This document shows, piece by piece, positions 23,795 to 35,172 of a stretch of DNA of 64,000 nucleotides; positions within the stretch are counted from its first letter, which is position 1, and every line of letters starts with the position of its first letter. The notes under the pieces are model-generated. The model was not told where the DNA came from, made no database searches, and saw nothing but the letters and a program-made list of their open reading frames with translations. This DNA is from Cercis canadensis. Lineage: Eukaryota > Streptophyta > Magnoliopsida > Fabales > Fabaceae. Position numbers and translations under genes: made by a program. Location: assembly GCA_003255065.1 (NCBI GenBank), contig QAOA01002120.1, forward strand, positions 284,997 to 348,996, read 5' to 3'.

Positions 23795-25146
23795 AATATT
23801 AGAGTGGTTCTAAAGAGCTAATGACTTGCTGCTTATTTGGTGGTTCCTTTTCTTGTCACACTCATAATATGGTGATATAGATGTTGGGGATTTGGGATAG
23901 TGGGTAGTATGCCTTTTCCTGGTTGATCGTATATGACAAGAGGCAATATGATGCCTTTGCTGATTTTTCTTCCATTATTCCAATTTAATTCTCAACATCT
24001 CCAATTGGGAGTTGATATTTTTTTGACTAATAGAATGATTACTTTATCTGCAGTGTTGCCTGGTTGATTGGCTGGGCGTTGATATTGGAATATACAATTG
24101 GCGAAGCTGCTGTTGCTCGTGGCATAGCCCCCAATATGGTTCATTGTTGTCTTAAACTCTTCTACTGAGTTTTGTTTGTTCAAGAGTGTGATTGATTATA
24201 TAAGCTAGCTTTAAGCATGTGATTATCTATTTTTATTTCCAGTAAGCTGAAATTGCTTTATCTTTCACATTGATATTATTATTCTGATGCGCAACTTGTT
24301 ATTTAAATATTTGTTGTTATTTATTATCCATTTCATCAGAGATATTGGGGGTAACTACTCTTTTTTTGCCATTATTTTTACAACTGTCTGTCTTGCTTGA
24401 TCTCTAAGGTCGTGCTAAGTCTAAATCCAATTTCTTTGAATTTCTGTTGAATAGATAAAAAAATATGAAATCAGATTATATTGCTGTCTAAATCTCAATT
24501 GGATTATTACATGATTTATTTGTTTGAATCGCAAGTAAGATTTCTGTGTTCTAATTATTGACATCGAATACATATGTCTCTGGTCAGGCTGCACTTTTTG
24601 GAGGTCCAGACAGTTTGCCCATCTTTTTAGCTCGTCAGCATATTCCTTGGCTTGACATTGTTGTGGATCCATGTGCAGCAATTCTAGTATTTATTGTTAC
24701 TGGACTCCTGTGTGTTGGAATCAAGGAGGTAGATTTATATTTTTGTCTTCTATTAATCTGTTTTTATTTAAAACATTCGGCTTAGTTTAGATTTTTGGAT
24801 TATGTGAGTTAGAGTTATCATTTTTCTTTTAGTTTTGGATGCTATAACTTAATTGTATACTTCTATGTGGGTTTTGCCCCTTGGACCCTTTAATGAAGTT
24901 TTATACTTATCCTTCCAACGGTCATGCTTTTCTTTATTATGTTTTTCATTAAAATATCCTAGTATATTTTTCTTTTAGAGTTCTTTTTTAACCTTCTCGT
25001 TTTACTTTTGATGATTAATATTTGCAGAGTACATTGGCACAAGGCATAATCATGTCAGTGAACGTATGTGCTTTCATTTTTGTCATAGTAGCTGGAAGTT
25101 ACTTGGGCTTCAAGTCTGGATGGGTTGGATATGAGCTTCCTATAGG
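23536..25146 (+). pseudogene. Captured fragment of a cationic amino acid transporter (CAT) gene
   Basis: Four exon-like blocks, (23536)-23717, 24054-24138, 24588-24728 and 25028-25146, splice in frame with canonical GT-AG sites. Together they resemble an internal part of plant CAT family amino acid permeases: PALAISFLIAG, CYAELSSRCPSAGS, VAWLIGWALILEYTIG, VDPCAAILVFIVTG and SGWVGYELPIG. The first block runs into unrelated sequence before PALAISF, and nothing follows the fourth, so the N-terminal region and most of the transmembrane core are missing. It is a gene fragment inside a hAT-like element, not a working transporter. Retained introns show capture at the DNA level. The first exon is also present in the duplicate at 23084-23265. 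Confidence 0.85.
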
Positions 25147-26796
25147 GTACTTCCCATCTTTCTTTTAAAGGTTCTTGTAATTGAAGATGGTGTTAAATGT
25201 GGTGTTACATAACCATCTATCTCATGGCTGTTTTATGGTGTAAATTTGTTTGTAGTTTGGATCAAAATTTGGGTATTTAAATCAAGATGGTTTTGAGGTT
25301 TCTATAGACTAATCTTGGTTTTTTTTTTTCTTTTCTAAATGGAGGTCATCTTGGATTAATGCCATGCTGTTCTATTTCTTAAAGAGAATGTTCATTGTTT
25401 ATTTTTACTTTTATTTGGTGGCTGTTTTAGGTTCTATCATGCACTGATTTTTGTCTTATAATTAGATGACTAATGGAAAATGGGAGGTTGCTGCTGTTCT
25501 GCCAGAAAGCCTCATCTGCATTTGGTTTCTCACCGTGCTTGGTTATCTTGGATGATATGTAATTTATTGGTTTATTTCCTATAATTTAGAAGTTTAATCA
25601 ACACCTCCATTTAGAATACATTGTTACATTTGATATTTAATTATTGATTTACTGATTTTCTGTGCATTAGGATACTGAATTGTCATTTTTTTTTGGTTGA
25701 TTTGCTTGTATGTGGAGGTTTTCTGCCTTTCTTCCTGTTAGAATTTGAAAATTTGACTTCAGCAGGCATTTCATGGTTAAACCAACCAAACCAACTGAAC
25801 CGAACCGATTTAGACCGGTTTAGTTCGGTTCGATTTTATTTTCAAAAATTCAAAAAACTGAATCGAACCGAACCGAGTTTCTCTGGCTGGTTCGGTTTCG
25901 GTTTGGGATGAAAACCGGACCGATTACACCCCTACTTTCATTCTTCACCTCTAGTTTTTTGCCTTTTTGAACTCTCTAACTATTTGCCTCTTCATGATAA
26001 TTGAGAAAGAAGAGTATGATTAAGATGGCTCACTCACTAGAGGCCATATGATTTTACATAAAGACAAAACGTAGGTAATGTGGACCTCTGCATTATATCA
26101 TAAAGAGGAGAGTAATAGTAGCAAAATCTGAATTTAGTTTAATTCAAATTCGACTACATGGTTTATGAAACGTTATGTGGTAAACTGGATCCACGTCATT
26201 ATACTAGAGAAAAAGTAAATGGGTTTTGACACACACTTTGTCCATTTACTTCTCAAGATGAGTTTTTAATCTCACAGAATATAATCGAAGGGTGTAAAGC
26301 AGAAAGAGCATGGACCGAGAGCCACCAAGGGCAGAGCAAATTGCATTTATCAATGTAGCCCTGTTTCTTAAACATCAGCTTTCCAATTAGGGACAAACAA
26401 GAAGAATTATGAGATTATTCCACGTGGCCACCCCAGCATGCACCCTTCAAAGTTCAAACCTTTGCTGCTTCTTATTATTCATTTGCTGAATGCTTTATCT
26501 TTCCTCTTTTTCTTCCCGAGTCATTTTTAAGCTTTGTTGTGACTATGAATTAAAGTATTAATTTGGATGATGATGAACTAAAAATTACTATAAATGAATC
26601 TATTTCAAATGCTTCAATTGATGTATGATTTTTTTTCTCCATATTTTTGGCAAGTTGGCCTGCCTAACCCTCAACCTATCTTGGGTTGGGTTGGATGGAG
26701 GTTTTTTCAACCCGCCACGCTTTATTTGGTGACAGGTTGAGACAGGACGGAATGAGTTGGGGCGGGCCGGCCCATATTGACATCTCTAGAAATTAG

Positions 26797-27464
26797 GGAT
26801 CAAATTGCTACTTTTCTCAAATTGTTAAGAAAAAAAAACGCATTTAAGACTAATTTTTTTTCAAAAAAAAATGTTGAAGAGATAATTTGCATTATTCTTC
26901 CTTTTTATTGAAGGAGTTACTATTAAACTTAAGGCTGACAATGCCTGGGTTGAGCTTAAGGTCGGGTGTTGAAACTAGAGCTGCACAGTTGAAAGAGGTG
27001 AACTAAGGGGTCGGATTAAAATACCCAAACTACAAAAATCAAGTTAGATTGGTCAAACTAAAAATAGATAATAAATGTATGTTGAGTCAAAAATCCTTTT
27101 CCCTTTTAATGTAGAGTATTTATAGAAAAAGAAAGGAGGATATTTTGGTAAATGAGGAATGGACCTTATTGGGCCATAGTGATATTGGGCCAAGAATGAG
27201 TATCTACATATCCATTCAAATTCTACAATTGACAAATCCCCACACAAGTGTGAAGTCTCCTTAATCATATAATCAAGATTTATCATTATTTAATTCCATG
27301 TAGGAGTCCAAAACAAAAAATTGAAGAAAATACTGCCCAATTCCCTGTTGCCATAAGCACTCCATCCCCTTCCCTATTTCTTCTTTCTCTTATTTCAGAA
27401 CTGTCACAAATGAATGAGATGTTGGGAAATCTTTTAAAATACTGCCCAATTTTCTCGCCTCTGC
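26797..27464. other. Intergenic DNA, 3' flank of VTE4
   Basis: No gene seen. The right end should contain the VTE4 3' untranslated region and polyadenylation signals on the minus strand. Confidence 0.45.
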
Positions 27465-29877
27465 TTATTCAGGCTTTCGACACGTAATGATGGCAAACTT
27501 TATTAGATCCTTCTTGAATCCTTCTATCATCAACGGCATAGCCAAAGCTCCTTTTATGGTTTTCAGTCCTGCCCAAAATAGTAATAGAATAGAAATCAAG
27601 AACATGAAGCAAGCAAATCCAATATTCACCTTGATAACGGTAGATATTGTTTCTCTAGGGAAGTCTAAAGAATCGGATTTCTCTATGATAGCATCTTCAA
27701 AAGACGAGAAATAATGCATTAGAACTCTTTCTTCTTCACTCTTGGAGTTAAAAAAACTCCCAAACTTGAAGGACATCAAGGTTGTAAAGATAACATGCCT
27801 AGCTAAAAGTTTGATGAACCTAAACCTGCTCGTCCCTAGTTAGGCATTAACTTGCTTGTTTAATTATTGAGCCTCGCCAACATTAAACTCTTGTCAACTA
27901 TTTTGCCGAACATGTAGGCCAACTACTTTCTTGACTATAAAAGGTGACTAACAAAGGAAATAATTACCAATGACACAACAGACTTAAGTGGTAATCAGAG
28001 AGGGGAGTTTGTTTGTAAGCGCCAATAGAGATATGGAGCTCAGCTTACCACTGCGCAAGAGTGATGTGAGACCCTTCCATGTGAAAGCTGAGCGTATCAC
28101 TGCTGGCCAAAATGGAGCCACAAAGGGAGACCAATCTGCGGACTTGATATCCTGCCACAGCGAACAAGGATGCTAATATTGCACACAAAATTTAAGTTGT
28201 CCATAGACGGTGATTGGAATTCGTAATGACAAGTGGGTTAGTCAGTGTGCATGAAGATTTTTCACATTAGGGGAAAGACTAAAAGCAACCCCATGCCATT
28301 CCTCTGCTCAATCGCTGAGTTTCAGCAATTTAAGTTAAGTACCTGGAGTGAAAGAGACTCGAGCAATCTAACATAATCAGCAGTTGAGCACCAGGCTGGA
28401 AGATAAAATGCATCACATATCTTCTTCAAGAGCTTTTCCTCCCATGGCTTTAGGGACTCTTCACCAGGGCCAAGATCCCTGTGGCACCATGTTACTATTA
28501 TTATAGTGGCACCAGGTGCTGCTACTCGAGCTAACTCGCCAACAAACTGCCATTTGTAAGTGAAGTGAGGAAACTGAATCAAGATTAGCAGCATAGAGAA
28601 TAGAAAATAATTTCAAGTTTACTGTGCAGAGGCAATACTTGATTTGGTGTTAGAATTAAATTTAAGAAATGAATAAACTACACCTAATACTGAAATAGAA
28701 AAAGACCTTTGCTTTATCGGGCATATGTTCCCCACTCTCCATGGACCACACCAGATCAAACTTCCCATCAGGGAAAGGTTGCTCTAAAGCATCTCCAACT
28801 TGAAAGGAAACCTGCTTTATAGAAATATTAAGCAAAATATGAGTTGCATATAAATAGATTCTTCAATTTTCAACACCCATTTTTAGTAGAAATCTTAAGA
28901 TGTGGAAAGAAAGGGGGAAAAAGAAAAGAAGGTTCACAGAGACCTTGTCAGCTAATCCTTGAGCTGCAGCAAGAGCATTTGCTCTTTGAGCTTGAACAGG
29001 ACTTAGTGTGATGCCTACGCTTGTTGCCCCAAATTTCGTTGCCAGGTATCTTGAGCTTCCCCCTATGCCACAACCAACATCAACTATAGCCTTGGGCCAT
29101 TTGACTGGGTCCTCTGGGCATTCACAGATAAAAGTTAAATTAATTATTAGCAATTAGTAATAGAGTTATAGTTTTAGCAGCTCATCTACTTCCAAAACAT
29201 GAAAGAACGGCTCATTTTCCAATACTTTTAATAAAATACCAAACCATGTACACATTGTCTAATCCATATAATTTGAAAAGCACAGAAAAGGAAAGATACA
29301 TATAACTAATATAATCATACAAGTATAACAAAGGCCTATTTCAAATTTCCTTACATATGCCAGATGAGATGACCCCAAAAACAGAAAAGTAGAGGGCACT
29401 TGAAAGGAGAATAGTATATAATTCAGTAGCTGATTAAAGAGTACCAGAAAGAGCAGCGAATCGGAGGGCCTCGTCGATCATTCGGATCTGAGCAGCCCGG
29501 TGATCCGAAACAGAAACGGTAGAATCCGGTTCGTAAAAGCCGTGGTGCATATGGTCGCCCCAAATGTCCTCCCATATCCCCGACGACTCGTCGTAGAACT
29601 CAGCGATACCCTTCTGCAGAAGCCCTTGCTCCTTCACCTCCATCTCTGTCTCCATTTGCCGTGTCGTTCCAGATACGGGTCGCGGAGTTCGGAGTCTAGT
29701 AGTCCTCGGTTGGCTAGTGAGAGTGAGACTAGTACTAGTGATACTCTTCGGCCTAGGCCTGGCGCTCAAAGCCCAAAAATATGAAAGTTTCCAAGGCGGG
29801 GTTTGCCACGCGTAACTCTGACGCAGTGCGCTGCTACAGGTGGCAGCGGCGGTGCTGGTCTCGGTGACCATACCCAT
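27465..29877 (-). CDS. VTE4: Gamma-tocopherol C-methyltransferase (VTE4)
   Basis: Six exons on the minus strand: 29877-29445, 29113-28944, 28811-28707, 28546-28343, 28151-28049, 27568-27465. All joins keep phase and give 372 residues. The enzyme methylates gamma- and delta-tocopherol with S-adenosylmethionine to form alpha- and beta-tocopherol (vitamin E) in plastids. The N-terminal 85 residues are Ser/Thr/Arg-rich and fit a transit peptide. The core starts with KGIAEFYDESSG and WGDHMHHGFY; the SAM motif VDVGCGIGGSS lies at about residues 155-165, then ITLSPVQAQRA, DLVWSMESGEHMPDK, VTWCHRDL and FYLPAWCSTADY. It ends with IKFAIITCRKPE as in other VTE4 proteins. The frame stays open upstream of 29877, but without another ATG. 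The length is slightly above the Arabidopsis protein (348) because of the leader. The first part of exon 1 is duplicated at 31152. Confidence 0.95.
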
Positions 29878-30902
29878 GTGACTATGTGAGTTGCTGTTGC
29901 CAAAGGGGAGTGGACTACAGGTAGGACAAGAAACAGAATCCAAATAATATTATTAATAATATTTAAATAAATAGCCAATATCAATATCAATATCAACACA
30001 AAAAAACAATAGGCTGAATCCTCGCGTTAGCGTTAGAGGAAAGAGTAGGACAAACGAACAAAGACGAAGACGTGTGACATCATGCTCCTAAGGAATTCCA
30101 AATCTTTCTTTCCTTTGAAATTGTGGACTTATTAATTTTAATATTATATTTTATAAATTTATTTATTTAAATAGTATATTATTTAAAAATTAAAAATAAA
30201 TAATAAAAAAATCTGACAACGTGAATACACGCTAAATCCCACGTAATGCGTATATATATGGCTTAAGATCTTACGCGTGCAGTGGTATTTTTTTTTCTTT
30301 CTCCTTCTCATCTTCTTTGTCATCTTCTCTATCCCGGTCCCTTCATATTTCTCTCATTGTCCATTTCATCTTCTCTCTGTCCCTGTCCCTTCATATACTA
30401 ATCGGTGTGTCCCGTGAATCCTACTTTGCCACTGTTTATTTTAATTTTTTAAAAATTATAATATTTAAATAATTAAATTAAAAGTGTGATAATTAATATA
30501 AATTTATTATCAAATTATAATATTTAAATCAATAAACCTAAAATTGTGAGGGACAAAATGGCACTTGACGTTTTCTCAAAATTAATTCTTACGTGCAAGT
30601 TGCAACTTCATTTAATCACCTTATTATTTATGTTTCCCTAAAATTAATAAAATGCTGCCATACCTACCCATACCAATTCTAACATGCCATGGCCCATGAG
30701 ATCTTACTTTATGTCACATCTTTCTTTTTATTTTTTCTCTATCTTTCAACTTTTAAAAGTAAATAATAATTTTTAAATTAAATTAATAGTAAAAAAAATA
30801 GATTATATATTTTGACAAATTTTAAATTAAGTCTTTTATATTTTTTTATTTTAAGATTTTTATAGTATAAAATTTTTTTAATTAAATTTTTATTTTTATT
30901 TT
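29813..30902. repeat. VTE4 5'-end and upstream region, copy A of a duplication
   Basis: Starts inside VTE4 exon 1 and extends through the upstream region. It recurs at 31152-32358 in the same orientation. Shared landmarks include TAACTCTGACGCA, the GGTGGCAGCGGCGGTGCTG block, GAGGGACAAAATGGCACTTG and CATGCCATGGCCCATG. Copy A lacks the SINE found in copy B. Confidence 0.85.
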
Positions 30903-31151
30903 TGGGAAATTTTTTTAAAAATTTCATTGAATTATATTTTTGTTACGCTTTATTTTTCATGCTTCAAAAACGTAAAAAAGACCTCTTTGAACTTTCAAAA
31001 TGTGCACTTTCTCTCATGACCTTGACGTCCGTCCATTAATAGACGGAGAAAAAAATTTAAATATTATAATTTAACCTCAAAATTTTTTTAATATTATTNA
31101 TCTTAATTTTTATAAATTTAATTTCATTTATATTCTTATAAAATTGTACTA

Positions 31152-32358
31152 TAACTCTGACGCAATGCGCTGCTACAGGTGGCAGCGGCGGTGCTGGGGT
31201 CGGTGACCGTATATACCCATATGACCATGTGAGTTGCTGTTGCCAAAGGGGAGTGGACCACAGGTACTGGCAGAAACAGAATTATTTAAATATTATATTT
31301 TTTAAAAATTAAAAATAAATAATAAAAAAATCTATCAGCGTGAACGCTGAATCACACGTAATGCGTCCATTATGAGGGAATGGTGTGAACACATCGCTTA
31401 ACATCTTACTTGTGCAGTGGTATTTTTTTTTCTTTCTTCCTTTCATCTTCTATCTCATCTTCTTTATCCCTGTCCCTCTATATTTTCACTCATTGTCCAT
31501 TTCATCTTCTCTCTTTTTTATCTTCTTCTCTCTATCCCTTTCACTTCACTCTCTCTTTAACTTCATATATTTTTTCTTGTTAGAGTGGAGACAGGCAAGT
31601 TACTAATCGATGTGTCCCTTGAGTCCTATTTTGCCACAGTTTATTTTAGTTTTTAATTTTTTAAAAATTATAATATTTAAATAATTAAATTAAAAATATA
31701 ATAATTATAAAAATTTATTATCAAATTATAATATTTAAATCAATAAACCTAAAATTATGAGGGACAAAATGGCACTTGACGTTTTCTCAAAATTAATTCT
31801 TACTTGCAAGTTGCAACTTCATTTAATCACCTTATTATTTATGTCTCCCTAAAATTAATAAAATGCTGCCATATCCACACCAATTCTAACATGCCATGGC
31901 CCATGGGATCTTACTTTACGTCACATCTTTCTTTTTATTTTTCCTCTATATTTAGAACTAAGTAATTTTACTAACAAACGTGTAGATTACCTGATAAAAG
32001 GTGTTCTAGCTTAACCAAGGGTCTCCGGTTCGAGCCCTTGGGTATGCAGTTAGGTCTGTTGGNGCCCTTGGGTATGCAGTTGGGTCTGTTGGGAGAGTTT
32101 TGCCACCCTTATGGTCCTTCCTAGCTCGAAACCGGATAAGTCGGGCGAAGCCCGGACACCGATGAAAAACAAAAAAAAAAAGAACTAAGTAATTTTTTCT
32201 TTCAACTTTTAAAAGTAAAGAATAATTTTTAAATTAAATTAATAGTAAAAAAATAGATTATATATTTTGACAAATTTTAAATTAATTCTTTTATATTTTT
32301 TTATTTTAAGATTTTTATAGTATAAAATTTTTCTAATTAAATTTTTATTGTTATTTTT
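31152..32358. repeat. Duplicated VTE4 5' end and promoter region, copy B
   Basis: Second copy of 29813-30902, diverged by several per cent with small indels. It carries only the first part of VTE4 exon 1 (about 31152-31280), so it cannot make the enzyme. A SINE interrupts it at 31970-32180. An N at 31099 lies 52 bases before it, so part of the arrangement could be an assembly effect, although the divergence is higher than at the other N joins. Confidence 0.8.
31970..32180 (+). mobile_element. tRNA-derived SINE with 16-base target duplication
   Basis: Bounded by a perfect duplication AGAACTAAGTAATTTT at 31954-31969 and 32181-32196. The body contains a good RNA polymerase III box B (GGTTCGAGCC at 32026-32035) and ends in an A-rich tail. 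Copy A of the surrounding duplication (about 30733-30755) lacks it and shows the pre-insertion state. A clear box A is not seen. A 29-base part is doubled around an N at 32063, probably an assembly join. Confidence 0.85.
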
Positions 32359-32562
32359 AATTATAATTTTATTAATTTAATATTTATATAACAAATAATT
32401 TATTTATGTTACAATAAAAAAATTAAAGATGCTTCGAAATGTCACACCTCATCATCGTTTTACTTTTTTTTCTTCTCTCTTGTAAGATGAATGGAAGCAA
32501 TAGCTTGAATAATCCTTCGACCAATGCTTCTGAGACGAGTTCCAGTAGTCAAGCCACTTTCT

Positions 32563-32602
32563 CTCCCCCACCCACACACACACACAATCACACACACTCT
32601 CT
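32563..32602 (+). repeat. (CA)n-rich microsatellite
   Basis: A run of CA dinucleotides with interruptions, just upstream of the TTL gene fragment. Confidence 0.7.
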
Positions 32603-32780
32603 TGCTTTTTCCTTTTCTTCTCTCGCTTTTCATAGACTAAGAACAGGGCAGGGATGGAAAAAGATAGCAGCAATTTGGTGTTGACCATGGATGAATATGA
32701 GAGTCACTGATGAGTTTGTGTGAAGGTTTGGTGGGTCTCCAACAAGGTCTATGATCTACACAGTTTCCCGTCTTTCATAA

Positions 32781-33080
32781 ATGGAGTTGAGTTTTGAGGA
32801 GAAAGACTTCTTTGCATGCTGTGGAAGCACCAGATTCGCCAAAGAAATGGCTTTAGCCTCTCCTTTCTCTTCCTTCCAAGACGCTCTATCTGCAGCACGA
32901 GACATCTGGTTCAATAAGGTCTCTCATCTTATAATGGGAATTTTTTTTACACTAAATTTATTTGAAATCAAATTTATTTTATAGGTTGATGTAAATGGTT
33001 GGCTGGAAGCAGTCTTGGCTCATCCGATCGGAGAAATCCATTCTTCTGCTAAGGGCTCTGACACCAGTGCACAGTTCAGT
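32781..33080 (+). pseudogene. TTL: Truncated uric acid degradation bifunctional protein TTL (5' exons only)
   Basis: Exon 1 (32781-32918) begins MELSFEEKDFFACCGSTRF and encodes the start of the OHCU decarboxylase domain. It splices in phase 0 to a second exon at 32985 (VDVNGWLEAVLAHP). The intact protein converts 5-hydroxyisourate and OHCU to allantoin. Similarity stops near SAQFS at about 33076 with no donor site; the rest of the decarboxylase and the transthyretin-like domain are not found in the following 2 kb. The conserved H-P-x-I-G motif reads H-P-I-G, one residue short, next to the catalytic His. I call it a truncated duplicate. Confidence 0.8.
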
Positions 33081-33117
33081 AATTGCTCAAATTTCCTTTT
33101 TATTTTTTTTCATTTTG

Positions 33118-33416
33118 ATTCTTCTATCCATTCAACAGTAAAAATCATAACTTTTCTTTAGCAACTGCAGTTATTTTTCTTGTATTAAAATACTTCTCTA
33201 TTCTTCTTTTCTAAGAAAATTTATTCTTTTATTAATGAAAAGGCTGCATGTGATTAAATTGTAAGTNATTCTTCTATCCATTCAACAGTAAAAATCATAG
33301 CTTTTCTTTAGCAACTGCAGTTATTTTTCTTGTATTAAAATACTTCTCTATTCTTCTTTTCTAAGAAAATTTATTCTTTTATTAATGAAAAGGCTGCATG
33401 TGATTAAATTGTAAGT
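33118..33416 (+). repeat. 149-base tandem duplication joined by an N
   Basis: 33118-33266 and 33268-33416 differ at a single base, with an N at 33267 exactly between them. Probably an assembly join, not a biological repeat. Confidence 0.85.
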
Positions 33417-35172
33417 AACTGTATTAGTTGCTTCCAATCATCTTACGGATAGAGAGAGAGAGAAGGAAAGGAGAAGAAAGATGATGATATGTAATTTTTG
33501 TGCTACTTTGATAATATATTAGTTTTTTTTTATTGTCACATAGACAAATCGATTGTAATATCAGCACTAAACTAATAAAATTATAACTAAGGGTGATGAC
33601 ATGTATTCAATGAAAAAAAAAATTAACTATAAAGACTAAAAAAATATATATAAAAATTTNTAAAATTCGTCCAAATTATAAGAACATGCATTATATTTTT
33701 TCCTTTAATAGTTGAATCTTAGCAAAACTTCTTTTATTCTCTCTAAATATTCAAGAGAATGTGACATAACAAATGAGCTCCAGCCATCCTAATAGTCTTA
33801 CCCTAATGGGACCATTAGATATACAATCATAATTGGGCCTAAAAAAGCTCGGATTCAGATTGAACCTAAAAAGATTTAATTTTAATCGAGCTTTAAAATT
33901 TAAGCAAAAACTTAGTTTTATATCCGCTAAGCTCAATTATTAAACGGGTCAAGCCCAAAATTAACAATGCTAATAGTTTCTTGACAAAGACCAAAAGGTG
34001 CTAAAACTCAATAATTTATAAATATATCTCTAATAATGCTCCGCACCGTCTGACTATATATAGATTCCCATTATCTTGAATAATTACGATACTAATCCAG
34101 CAAACAAACTCAAACTAGAAGCAATAGTCGCCAATGACTTCACACTAAACAAATTTGCCAGTTTATTTAGAAAATTAGGAAGTTGGAGGATGAGCCATAT
34201 TATACCAAAAAGAAATTATGACTCAGCATTATATTAATACAATTAAACAAAAAAAAAATGATTAGCCAAATAAAAATTAATAAAATGGCTCTGAAATTGG
34301 TCAGTTACTGATGAGGCAACTCTTTGCAATCCACAACCACAAGTAGCTTATGCATGGACTGAAGTTCTAATTCGTGTATCGTTCAAGATCCAAATGGCAA
34401 ATATCAGAAAAGATGAGTTTAATTGTGCTCTTTGTTTTTCTTTTGTTGGCTTGCTTTCAACCTTATGTTTTACTTGATTGGTTTGGTTTTACCTATGCCC
34501 ATTATGCTTCAACTTTCTTGTCTCTTTTCGTTCGAAATTGAATGTTGTGCAGGATATATTGATGACTGCTCCATCATACTCTTCAAGCGAGAGATTTTCT
34601 GGTATGCATTATTTTACTGAACAAACCATCCCTATTTAATTTATGTATGGACTATACAACCTGCATTGACAATTCCTATTGCCATTCATCATAAAATGTA
34701 AAGGGAATGATTTTCCTCTGGACTTGCTCAAATTGACAAGTACCTCAACTGCGATGATAATCATGTTATTGCTGGTGCTTCATTGAAGTGCAACATATGA
34801 GCCACAAAACCAAAAGCTCTATATAACCATAACAATGAAGCTTTCATTAAAATAAGTCAATACAGATTTGCAATCTTACAAGATGAAGGTTACATCCACA
34901 ACGATCATTAAACAAATGAACATAAATATATATTATGAAATACTTGATTACAGGACATTTACTCTAAAATGCCAATGTGGTTTAGTACAGTAAAGAATAC
35001 TAACTATATGGGCCAGCAGTGGTTACTCTCCTACTCTCATAACATGCATCATCATATATGAGATTTGCATAACAAATTTGACATAGAAGAATAATAATTC
35101 ATAACACAATTGAATCTTCAACAAATAAAAGCCTACAATATCTAAATGCATGATGCCATCAACTGGTTGGAT
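33417..35172. other. Intergenic DNA, no gene seen
   Basis: AT-rich. A GA-rich run lies at about 33450-33480 and an N at 33660. The right end should hold the 3' untranslated region of the CDI-like gene. I searched by eye for missing TTL exons and found none. Confidence 0.5.

Larger units (their letters stand above)
22705..25934. mobile_element. Nested hAT-like element carrying transporter exons
   Basis: The left end CAGGGGTGTAA and the right end TTACACCCCTA form short inverted repeats, flanked by TTTTCATT (22697-22704) and CTTTCATT (25935-25942), seven of eight bases equal. Just inside both ends are inverted AACCGAA/TTCGGTT-rich stretches (about 22715-22880 and 25795-25925) typical of plant hAT termini. 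The interior has no transposase but holds a fragment of a cationic amino acid transporter gene with its introns. Confidence 0.7.
22448..26788. mobile_element. hAT-like non-autonomous transposon (outer element)
   Basis: Ends are inverted: TAGAGCTGTCAATTTG at the left and, in reverse complement, TAGAGATGTCAATATG at the right. They are bracketed by an 8-base target duplication with one mismatch, GAAACTAG (22440-22447) and GAAATTAG (26789-26796). Eight-base duplications and this type of end are characteristic of the hAT superfamily. No transposase frame is present, so it cannot move by itself. It encloses a second hAT-like element and transporter exons. Confidence 0.65.

Noticed and set aside
27465..27779. 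104-codon minus-strand frame looking like a small membrane protein
   Set aside because: Only its last third is coding: it is the final VTE4 exon (from 27568), and the hydrophobic part is translated intron.
29878..29943. Extended VTE4 N terminus beginning at 29943
   Set aside because: The codon at 29943 is TTG, not ATG; the first in-frame ATG is at 29877.
32000..32050. tRNA gene at the GGTTCGAGCC box
   Set aside because: No cloverleaf or clear box A is present, and the target duplication and A tail identify a SINE.
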